Below, in pieces: positions 7,573-15,100 of a stretch of DNA of 32,506 nt (the stretch's first letter is position 1; each line of letters opens with the position of its first letter). The stretch covers positions 1 to 32,506 of the forward strand of contig MFYT01000075.1 of the NCBI GenBank assembly GCA_001789205.1. Reading direction: 5' to 3'. Source of the stretch: Candidatus Raymondbacteria bacterium RIFOXYA2_FULL_49_16 (GTDB lineage: Bacteria > Fibrobacterota > OXYB2-FULL-49-7 > XYB2-FULL-49-35). Below the pieces are notes generated by a model. The model was not told where the DNA came from and made no database searches. It saw only the letters and a program-made list of their open reading frames with translations. The position numbers and the translations under genes are program-made.

Positions 7573-8588
7573 AACCAACAGATTTTGCCTATTCACTCAC
7601 CGCATATTTATCCAAACATCTTCCCGGTCAAGTCGGCGCAAGCAGTAACACTATCCAGTCATACCGTGACACATTTTCACTTTTGATTAAATATTGCTTT
7701 GCTGAAAAACATATTCCAGCGGAAAAGTTGATTCTTGGTCAATTGGATAAAAAAATGATTGAAAGCTTCTTGAGCTGGATTGAAGTAAAAAGAAAATGCA
7801 GCGTTTCAACGAGAAATCAAAGGTTGGCGGCTATCCATGCATTTTTTAAGCACCTTCAGTCGGAAAAACCACATGCAATATATCAATATCAACAGATTCT
7901 TGCAATCCCAATTAAAAAGTCTGAAAAGAAACCCATCTTTTATCTGACCCTTGACGCCATAAAAAAGCTGTTAGACATGCCGGATAGAAAAACAATAAAA
8001 GGTCGACGAGATCTGGTCATGTTAAGCCTCTTATACGATAGCGGTTCCAGGGTACAAGAAATTGCAGACCTGAAAGTGGCAAATATCAGACTAAATCATC
8101 CGGCAACTTTAAAGATAACGGGTAAAGGGAATAAAACCCGAATTGTTCCACTCATGGAACCTATGGCTAAATTAGTCGAACAGTATTTAAAGGAAAACAA
8201 ATTAAACTTGCCACAATGGAACGAATCTCCACTTTTTCGCAACAGAGGTGATAACAAACTAACACGTTCAGGAATCACCTATATTCTGCAAAAATATTTC
8301 AATGATGCAAAAAGGATGTTTCCTAATTGTTTTCCGAATACAGTGTCTCCTCATGTCATGCGCCATAGCAAAGCCATGCATTTGCTTCAATCAGGCGTAA
8401 ATTTGATCTATATTCGCGATCTCCTTGGACACACCAGCATCCAAACAACAGAAATTTATGCGAGGACTGATAGTCGCATGAAAAGAAAGGCGCTGGAAAA
8501 TGCATATCCAAATATAGTAGCAGATAAATTGCCGGAATGGCAGCAAAACACGGGGTTGTTAGAATGGTTACAGAATCTGGGGACGTAG
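7569..8588 (+). CDS. ritC: RIT tyrosine recombinase C
   Basis: A 339-residue tyrosine recombinase with a phage-integrase SAM-like N-terminal domain (about 10-105) and an intact catalytic domain: Arg in YDSGSRVQEIADLK, HVMRHSKAMHLLQ (His-x-x-Arg), LLGHTSIQTTEIYARTD with His and nucleophilic Tyr. Its ATG overlaps the ritB stop as ATGA, so translation is probably coupled to ritB. It is the last gene of the RIT element; only the right end follows. Confidence 0.9.
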   Translation: MKPTDFAYSLTAYLSKHLPGQVGASSNTIQSYRDTFSLLIKYCFAEKHIPAEKLILGQLDKKMIESFLSWIEVKRKCSVSTRNQRLAAIHAFFKHLQSEKPHAIYQYQQILAIPIKKSEKKPIFYLTLDAIKKLLDMPDRKTIKGRRDLVMLSLLYDSGSRVQEIADLKVANIRLNHPATLKITGKGNKTRIVPLMEPMAKLVEQYLKENKLNLPQWNESPLFRNRGDNKLTRSGITYILQKYFNDAKRMFPNCFPNTVSPHVMRHSKAMHLLQSGVNLIYIRDLLGHTSIQTTEIYARTDSRMKRKALENAYPNIVADKLPEWQQNTGLLEWLQNLGT

Positions 8589-8599
8589 TCGGCCTATTA

Positions 8600-8665
8600 T
8601 TATGTAGAGTCCATTCTGTTTTGGTTCAGTATTTTATAATGCAGTTAGCAATGGACTCTACATAA
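8600..8665. repeat. 16-bp perfect inverted repeat in the RIT right end
   Basis: TTATGTAGAGTCCATT (8600-8615) is exactly complementary to AATGGACTCTACATAA (8650-8665), with a 34-base loop. The outer arm overlaps the terminal inverted repeat, so the right end carries an extra, directly oriented copy of the TATGTAGAGTC box. It may be a recombinase site, a ritC terminator or both. Confidence 0.7.
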
Positions 8666-8684
8666 CGATTAACTCTCCATAACC
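8654..8684 (-). repeat. RIT element right terminal inverted repeat
   Basis: Matches the reverse complement of 5203-5233 at 30 of 31 bases. The single difference is in the spacer between the two boxes. Confidence 0.85.
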
Positions 8685-8687
8685 CAA

Positions 8688-8709
8688 GTTATGTGCAGTT
8701 GCACATAAC
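8688..8709. repeat. Palindromic tail at the RIT right end
   Basis: GTTATGTGCA and TGCACATAAC are perfect 10-bp arms around a GT centre. This lies between the right terminal repeat and the right CCGCGG and has no counterpart on the left. The arms begin with the same GTTATG as the terminal boxes. Confidence 0.75.
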
Positions 8710-8714
8710 CGCGG
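8709..8714 (+). repeat. CCGCGG flanking the RIT element, right copy
   Basis: Second copy of the 6-base flank also present at 5199-5204. Confidence 0.7.
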
Positions 8715-9174
8715 AAAGATCGAACGACTCTTCCGTTCCATACGTGAAGGCTTCCTCAATGGAAGGCAACGCTCTTCCCTTAAAAAACTCAATGCAGACC
8801 TTGCGGAATGGGTGGCGCGATACCACCAGACCGTCCATTCATCCATGGGCATGTCTCCCCTCAACAGAAAACTTACAGACCAAGGACAGCCTTTAGAACA
8901 AATCGATCCCACCGTGAACATCAACGATCTCTTCCGTATGGAAACAACCAAGACCGTACGCTCAGACGGATGTATCAGAATGTGGGGAAAACGGTTTGAA
9001 ATCCCCGATGCCTATCCAGGAGAAGAGGTCACCATCTACTACGTGCCATGGGACCACAACTATTTTCTCAGTGGTCCTGATAAAATCTTCACCAGACCCA
9101 TCGACCCCTTCAAAAACGCACGCCGGTTCGACAAGCCCGTCAGAGGAAAAAGAAACAACGATACCAATAACTAA
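8713..9174 (+). pseudogene. DDE transposase, 3' part (separated by the RIT element)
   Basis: 153 codons continuing the transposase begun at 4423. The part starts GKIERLFRSIREGFLNG, with the catalytic Glu codon at 8722-8724, then ARYHQTVHSSMGMSPLNR, the usual end of the rve core, and a C-terminal beta-rich domain (WGKRFEIPDAYPGEEVTIYYV) as in Mu-type transposases. It has no start of its own. The rejoined protein would be 413 residues. It ends 14 bases before the AAA ATPase start, so the two genes formed one operon. Confidence 0.9.
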
Positions 9175-9188
9175 AAGGAGAAACTGTC

Positions 9189-10013
9189 ATGAACAAGCCC
9201 GTCAAAAACACAGCGCCCCTCTCTGCTGCGGAGTTCTTCCGCTACCGCTATCCGCCCTTCGCAGATACCTACGAAATCCAGGAACCATTCCAAAGCAAGG
9301 AAGAGGCCCTCATCCTCAACCGCTCCATCGCGCTCATACGCCAGGGAAAAAGCCTCGCCATATACGGCGAAGCGGGAGCAGGTAAATCCATGCTCATCAA
9401 ATCCATCGCGCAGCAGCTCGACGCAAAATCCTATCGCGTCGCAACAATCCCCTACGGCGGACTCAAACCTTCAGCCATCCTTCGTGAACTCTGCGAAGCC
9501 TTTGACATCGATAGCTCAGGAAGAAAAAACCTACTCTCAAAACTCCAAAAAAACTTCCGCCCTCAATCCGAAAAACCTTTCCCCGTTATTATCGTCGATG
9601 ACGCCCATGATTTGGAAAAACAATCCTTCTTCAACCTCTGTTCCCTCCTTCACGACGCTCAATCAAGGACCGCCGCAGCGGCCCTGGTCCTTGCCGGCCA
9701 ACCCGTCCTAAAAAACATCCTCAAACTGGACATCTTCGCCCCGGTCAAGACTCGGCTCGCATGCCGCTTCCTCCTCCCAAAACTCTCCATCGACGAAACA
9801 AAGGAATTCGTCAGATACCGCCTTAAAACCGCCGAAGCTGATGCAGACCTCTTCCACGAACAAGCCATTGAAGCAATCGCTGCTGATTCCACAGGAAACA
9901 GGCGCACACTCATGAACCTCGCCGCCCTCTGCCTCGAAGAAGCTGCTCGAAGACAGGAAAAAATCATCACGGCGGATATCGTCAATATGATTACGATGGA
10001 TCAAGCGGATTGA
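9189..10013 (+). CDS. AAA ATPase of the transposon (ExeA/TniB-like)
   Basis: 274 residues from ATG 9189 with AAGGAG ahead. It has Walker A GEAGAGKS (60-67) and Walker B VIIVDDAH (133-140). A sensor-like segment (LVLAGQPVLKNIL, FAPVKTRLACRF) and a C-terminal helical lid (TGNRRTLMNLAALCLEEA) match the ExeA/TniB branch of AAA+ proteins. Such ATPases bind target DNA and activate the partner transposase, as IstB, TniB, TnsC and MuB do. It directly follows the broken DDE transposase. It remains intact but has no functional partner in this window. Confidence 0.88.
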   Translation: MNKPVKNTAPLSAAEFFRYRYPPFADTYEIQEPFQSKEEALILNRSIALIRQGKSLAIYGEAGAGKSMLIKSIAQQLDAKSYRVATIPYGGLKPSAILRELCEAFDIDSSGRKNLLSKLQKNFRPQSEKPFPVIIVDDAHDLEKQSFFNLCSLLHDAQSRTAAAALVLAGQPVLKNILKLDIFAPVKTRLACRFLLPKLSIDETKEFVRYRLKTAEADADLFHEQAIEAIAADSTGNRRTLMNLAALCLEEAARRQEKIITADIVNMITMDQAD

Positions 10014-10110
10014 GCAAACTGGGCGAACAGCAGAAAACCAGCTTGTCCACCCAAATCACTTTATGAAATTATCGCAAAAATTAAGTGCGTATTAAATGCG
10101 GGATTCTACA
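10014..10110. repeat. Right end of the AAA-ATPase transposon
   Basis: Non-coding. On the minus strand the end reads TGTAGAATCCCGCATTTAAT, then further CGC plus T-rich boxes (ACGCACTTAATTTTTGCG). The AATCCCGC core is the inverted match of the left end. The edge is within a few bases of the stop codon of the next gene (10114-10116). Confidence 0.5.
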
Positions 10111-10113
10111 CAA

Positions 10114-10755
10114 CTAAAATGACATAATCTGCCAACCGACATTTATTTTTATATTCCTATTTCTTACTCTTCCTTTGTATATAGGAGCATCTTTTTTATA
10201 TACATCCGTTAACCCATAATCATATTCGACAAACAGTAAAACGGTTTTTTTTATTAAACTTACTTGATACCCAACATTTAAAATAGCATCAACATTCACT
10301 CCGTTAGTATATTCGTAAATATTATAATTTCCAGGACTTATATCAGATACTACCAAATAACCGAACAATAAACCAAAACAAACAAAAGGGCCTCTCGTTA
10401 GTTTTAAGATAAATATTTTCGAATTTATAGGCAAAGCGATATAATGCAGATTATAAGATAGCTCCCCTGTCTTCTCAAGAGGAACTTTGCCTTTATATGA
10501 CCATTGCCCGAAAACTATCCCCCGCGTTTCATAGCTAACTCCTGTTTCCAGAGACATTATATTATTTACATCTAAAGCGAGCTTCGCGCACAAATTATAT
10601 CCAACACGTTTCTCCGCAATCGGCAAAGCCCCGACTGGTTGATCGATATTATACGGATACAATGATGACAGATTTAAACCACCATTGGCTATAAGACATA
10701 TTTTTGAATAACATACATTGACAGATAGGAGTGCAATTACAATAAAGATAATCAT
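10114..10755 (-). CDS. Outer-membrane beta-barrel protein (PorT-like)
   Basis: 213 residues with a short N-terminal hydrophobic signal (about 1-17, VNVCYSK). The rest consists of alternating amphipathic strands with frequent Tyr and Gly, such as SLETGVSYETRGIVF, LHYIALPINSKIF and LFVEYDYGLTDVY. It ends in Phe (NVGWQIMSF), as barrel proteins recognised by the Bam complex do. This fits the small PorT/OMP_b-brl_2 type barrels common in FCB bacteria. It is the last gene of a three-gene operon, 14 bases after the peptidase gene. The transposon inserted a few bases past its stop, apparently without truncating it. Function unknown. The ribosome site is weak, so translation may be coupled. Confidence 0.7.
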   Translation of the reverse strand: MIIFIVIALLSVNVCYSKICLIANGGLNLSSLYPYNIDQPVGALPIAEKRVGYNLCAKLALDVNNIMSLETGVSYETRGIVFGQWSYKGKVPLEKTGELSYNLHYIALPINSKIFILKLTRGPFVCFGLLFGYLVVSDISPGNYNIYEYTNGVNVDAILNVGYQVSLIKKTVLLFVEYDYGLTDVYKKDAPIYKGRVRNRNIKINVGWQIMSF

Positions 10756-10769
10756 GCAATCAAACTATA

Positions 10770-11432
10770 TTAATTTCCATAAATTGAAACTGTATATCTT
10801 TCAGGCGTACTATTGATATATAACGTTCTTTCCCACTCACCATAAATATCACCTATACTGTTTGAGAAAACCATCCTCGCACCCTCTAGTGGATCCATAA
10901 CATAATAAATATATTGCCAATCAGAACAATTGTAACACCCACGACCGTCTACTTGAGTAAAATTCGCACAATATCTCTCTTTTATCGCGCCATAAATAAT
11001 TACAACATGCCAATCAAGTTCAGCAACTATGGGAATATTTGACTCCAACAGTTCAAGCGTTTCTGTTAAAGTTAATTTATTGGATTTGCATATTGTCTTC
11101 AATCCTGTATAATGTTCTAATATATTGTACATGCCTTTTTTGCCACTAGCATCACTGCACACATTATTTGTAACATTTCCGTCACCACCCGTAGCATAAT
11201 AGACAATATTGTACTGGTTTAGGAAAGCGTCTTCATCATACCATTTGACTACCGACAAACAGCATGCAGCCCAACACCAATTTGTTTTTTCTTGCATGGT
11301 TATAGGAAACCCACTAAGCTTCATTTCGCAATCTTGTTGAAACAGACCGCCAGAATATACACAAGAGCAAGGGTCAAAGCTAAATAGTAACGATTTGACA
11401 AATAGTATTGATATAAATAGTATATTTTTCAC
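10770..11432 (-). CDS. Exported AvrRpt2/C39-like cysteine peptidase
   Basis: 220 residues with a signal peptide (about 1-19, ILFISILFVKSLLFSF). The papain-like C70/C39_2 signature is clear: Gln47 and catalytic Cys53 in MQEKTNWCWAACCLSVVKWYD, His142 in ELDWHVVIIYGA and Asp180 in YYVMDPLEG. Extra Cys pairs (PCSC, the region 165-169) suggest disulfides and so a location outside the cytoplasm. The start is GTG with AAAGGAT ahead. It lies 14 bases before the barrel gene and 11 bases after an exported protein gene in the same operon. The catalytic class is well supported. The target is unknown; toxin, bacteriocin-processing or defence roles are all open. Confidence 0.85.
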   Translation of the reverse strand: MKNILFISILFVKSLLFSFDPCSCVYSGGLFQQDCEMKLSGFPITMQEKTNWCWAACCLSVVKWYDEDAFLNQYNIVYYATGGDGNVTNNVCSDASGKKGMYNILEHYTGLKTICKSNKLTLTETLELLESNIPIVAELDWHVVIIYGAIKERYCANFTQVDGRGCYNCSDWQYIYYVMDPLEGARMVFSNSIGDIYGEWERTLYINSTPERYTVSIYGN

Positions 11433-11443
11433 AATTATATCCT

Positions 11444-12037
11444 TTAGTTATTAAATACTTGTTTCATGTCTGACGTCTTCGTATAGTCAGTATTTGTTCC
11501 ATTACTCAAATCTATTTCTGTTAAATTGGATCCGCCCAACTCAGGTATTGTAAAGTAATATTTATTCGCTTTGTATAATTTAATTATTTTTACACCATGA
11601 CCAACCCAACAATCTCTTATCTTTTTAAGTTCGATAGCCAAATGACGCGACCCAAAACTAATGGCCTTCCATTGGCCATCAATCTTTTTTATAGTTAAAA
11701 CTGATTTGTATTCACCTTTAGACAAAACCGGAAATATAATTTCATCTGAAATGATAATGACTGAATCTATTTTATTTGTTTTTATTTTCTGTAGTTTATT
11801 TTCATCGATAGCATATAAATATATAGGTTCTCCCAAATATACAGAATCAAATTCACCTTTATCTTTAAATCCATAAAGTTCGGCATCATTTAACGGGATT
11901 GCTCTAATAAAATATTTTAGATTATTATATGCTATATCAAACATCTGTTTATTTTCGTTGGCGTTATAAATTTGCTTCATTGGTAACACCGGTATAACAA
12001 ATAGAAACAATAAACTTCTAATGATATATAATCGCAT
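11444..12037 (-). CDS. Unrecognised exported protein
   Basis: 197 residues from the ATG at 12037, preferred over the ATG two codons earlier (12043) because GAGG is then 8 bases away rather than 2. The N terminus (RLYIIRSLLFLFVIPVLPM) is a signal peptide or anchor. The mature part is Lys- and Ile-rich and looks like a small alpha/beta or NTF2/cystatin-like fold (for example GEYKSVLTIKKIDGQWKAISFGSR), but I do not recognise the family. First gene of the operon with the AvrRpt2-like peptidase and the barrel protein; a partner or inhibitor role is possible but unsupported. Confidence 0.65.
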   Translation of the reverse strand: MRLYIIRSLLFLFVIPVLPMKQIYNANENKQMFDIAYNNLKYFIRAIPLNDAELYGFKDKGEFDSVYLGEPIYLYAIDENKLQKIKTNKIDSVIIISDEIIFPVLSKGEYKSVLTIKKIDGQWKAISFGSRHLAIELKKIRDCWVGHGVKIIKLYKANKYYFTIPELGGSNLTEIDLSNGTNTDYTKTSDMKQVFNN

Positions 12038-12063
12038 TATCATTTCCTCGTGTTAAGCATAAT

Positions 12064-12092
12064 ATTATAAACCAGGTAAAGCCGTACACCAA
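12064..12092 (-). promoter_or_regulatory. Sigma70-like promoter of the exported-protein operon
   Basis: On the minus strand, TTGGTG (12087-12092), a 17-base spacer and a perfect TATAAT (12064-12069) lie 21-27 bases before the first gene. The predicted start of transcription is near 12057. Confidence 0.55.
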
Positions 12093-12125
12093 AGAAACCT
12101 TCTTAAATGCAGCAAATAAACATAA

Positions 12126-15100
12126 TCATAATTCATCCACTCCTATTTCTGATATATTGCCAGACCTTTTTGTGCCATCAATATCTTTCTCCGATACAAT
12201 CGGATCCAAAACCGGTCCTATTCCTTGATCGAGCAACCCAGACCCATTCTGTATATGCAAATCCTCCAAGCCAGATGTTGTACTCACAAAATTACAGCTA
12301 TCCACTAAGATGGTCTGGTTGCTGTTATTCGTCCCAGCAGACCCATCATCAGCCGCATTATAATCAAAAACAGACAGACTATTATAATAATTCCCTCCAA
12401 ATTCATAATCCAATCCGTCAACCTTAATATCGCAAACATAATTGTTCTTGATCTTCGGCATGTACGACGATCCGTAGGAATTGTCTATATCAACACTGAA
12501 TCCCGCGACAACGAACTTTCCATATACGGTATTATTATACAACTTCGACTGCCTCGCAGCCGCAGTCTGATACCCGCCTTCAACATGAATGCCGTATTTC
12601 AATGAGTCAGATTGACTCACAATCATGTTGTCATGGAAATAGCACCCATAATTGTTTGTAGCACTGATACATGACACATTCAGCAAGCTACCATATTGTC
12701 CACCACTCTCCTGGATCAGCAGGCAATTCCTCACCTCAAGATAATTACAGGTATACATATACGCACATCTCACGCCAATGGCAAAACCATATTTCCAATT
12801 CTCAGACGTGCGGATGACCTTGACGCCATCTATTTTTGTATAGTTGGCAATTACATGGATGTTATTTCTGTAATCTCCTCCAATGCTCGATTTCATGGTG
12901 TACCCATTGCCATCTACACTACCATCATGCCGTTGTGACTTGTTGCACTCCATAAGAGTGTCAGAAGGCGCGAAAATAACAATGTATCGCATGGAATCAG
13001 TGGCCCAGCCTGAGCTTATCACTACCATGGAGGTATCATCGCTGCCGTCGTCATAACAAGCCAGTTTGACCAAAATATCAGAGCCGGCAGCAGTCAGGAC
13101 ACTATCCCCCAGAAGGGCATATACGCCTGTTGTTCCCGGATCGCCATTAATGGCTGAATCGAGCGATGGAAAGCAATGCGTAATGGAATTCACTGTCTTT
13201 GAAACAATATTCAGCGGCCACATACCATGCGCACTGACCACTTTCCATTTGGTTGACGATATTTTTTCCTTAAGGTAGCACTTTTTTAATCCATCATAGG
13301 TCAGTCTGTCGCCAGCGCCAAGATAATCGGATGTCTGGGCCGTGGAAAACGTAGCCACTCCATTGTTTATGGAAACAGTAGGCGAACTTGTCTTGTGGTC
13401 GTCCGTGTTCTGGCCTACGGAATAGATGACCATATGAGTATTTGCCTCATCGCCACGAATTTCCGAGGCTTCAACCGCGCCAATGTCAGTAGCATATCCC
13501 CGGTGCGCATATGTGTAGTCGTATGCGGGAATCAGGCCTTCCAAAGAACCAGTATCCCTGGCTCCTGCGTTCTTGCAGGGGCTGTAGGCATAGGGTCTCA
13601 TGAAGTCATATGACGATTCGCTGAGGCTCATGAATGCTGGATTGCTCTTGAGAGTGTCATGGAAATATCCTGTGCCGGTTTCAACAAGAGTCGTAACATC
13701 GGAAAAGAGCACGTTTTTGAAGACCGCTTTGTCCGCAGATGCATAGCCAAAATATGCATATGCGCAGTTGGAGAATATGGTGTTAATAATTGAAACGCTG
13801 TCAAAGGCAACGGCAATGGCCTTTCCCAGATCGTGGAAAGTGCTGTTAATAATATGGTTGCCCCTTGCCTGGGACTCGCCGGAATCATTAATGCCAATTG
13901 CACCTGTGGTAGCGGAAGAATCATTGCCCTTGAAAATGCAATTGATGACATTCAGGCTGTCAGAAGATAGGTCGTAGTCCACACCAATTGCAAGGCTGTC
14001 CATCTCAAAGTAGCAGTTTTTAATAGTAAGGTTGTGTATCTGGCCTGTTGGGGCCCTGTCAAACTGATCATAACCAATGCCATTGATCTTGGTCTTGCCG
14101 CCAAGACAACCCTTGAATTTGATACCTTCAATCGTAATATTGTGGTTGGCAAGGGTGATTAGCTGGGACTTTCCATCATCACGCATGTGTGCAGTATCGA
14201 TATACAGCGTTGCCTGGCTGTCAGGATTGTTGTAATACGATTTAATGATCAATTTGTTTGTTTTAGTGAAATGCTTTGAAGAGTCCGCGAATAGTATCTC
14301 TCGATCGCTGTAAATGCAGTCTATTGAATCGTGGACGCCTGGCATAAGATAAATGGTCCAAGGCTCTTCCAGCGTATCTGGCAATTCTCCATATGCTTTC
14401 TGCAATGTTCTGAAAGGACTAGTATATTCTCCATCATCAGCATCATCACCCGTAATACTCACAAAAAAGGTCTTTGGTTCCTCAACTATTTTCTGCGCTG
14501 CAAAACCTTTAAAGATACGCTTGGTAACGGCATTGCCTCTTGAAAAGTAATACCCTGCGGCACCTTTTGTAAGGTGGTTCGTCGAGACATCAGTTGCAAT
14601 AATACTATCTGGAACGATTTCGCCTTCTGAATCTTTATCGGTTCTAATAATGATTTTCGTTGAATCTGGATAAGTCTTTACAGTAATCGAATAATTCGTT
14701 AAACCAGTCGTGTTAATACCAGCCGTAAGATCTGTGCCTTCAAGTGGTATTAGGCTTATCGGAACCCCATTATACATTCCACTTAAATGTACAGAACTGC
14801 CATCTTTAAGCAGTAAATAATATGAGGTCTCGTCATCAGGGATTGAATTATAAAATGTTATACCAGCGCAAGAATCGCATCCATTCTGCACTTCAATACC
14901 ACTCAAGTTAACGGCAGCTACAGTATTAGAATAAGATGGTGCGGCCAATGAATAGTCAGCCCACTCCTGTGTGTTTTTATGGTTGAATAATGCAAAATAT
15001 TTACTGCCGCCTAATGCGCTGTCTGCATAGAAAAAATTCCTGAGACCCGACAAGTGCGCGTACAAAAGTGATCTGTCGTACGGCAATTCCCTGGAATACA

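Larger units (their letters stand above)
5205..8708 (+). mobile_element. Recombinase-in-trio (RIT) element
   Basis: About 3.5 kb with three consecutive tyrosine recombinase genes (5341-6600, 6591-7572, 7569-8588) that overlap by 10 and 4 bases and nothing else. It is bounded by a 31-bp inverted repeat and flanked by CCGCGG on both sides. This matches the published RIT elements (RitA, RitB, RitC). It has inserted into the transposase gene just before the codon for the catalytic Glu. The right end is longer than the left by a 24-base tail (8685-8708). The middle gene has a frameshift, so this copy may be immobile unless the frameshift is an error or is bypassed. Confidence 0.9.
3624..10110 (+). 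mobile_element. Transposon with zinc-ribbon protein, DDE transposase and AAA ATPase
   Basis: The element contains, on the plus strand, a zinc-ribbon protein gene (3796), a DDE transposase gene (4423-9174, interrupted) and an AAA ATPase gene (9189). A DDE enzyme plus an AAA partner is the scheme of the Mu, Tn7/Tn5053 and IS21 type. The borders are estimates. The right edge reads TGTAGAATCCCGC on the minus strand (TGT tip). The left edge has AATCCCGC at 3629-3636 in opposite orientation, but a clean TGT tip is missing next to the IS3 end. No target duplication could be confirmed. Without the inserted RIT element the transposon would be about 3 kb. Confidence 0.7.

Noticed and set aside
5205-8708. 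Integron, phage or integrative conjugative element as explanation for the recombinases
   Set aside because: There are three adjacent recombinases and no cargo, gene cassettes, phage or conjugation genes, and inverted terminal repeats bound the unit; this fits a RIT element much better.
8658-8951. 97-codon minus-strand frame running across the RIT right end
   Set aside because: Its last residues (YGELIVM) are the terminal repeat translated, as also seen at the left end; the rest is antisense to the transposase 3' part.
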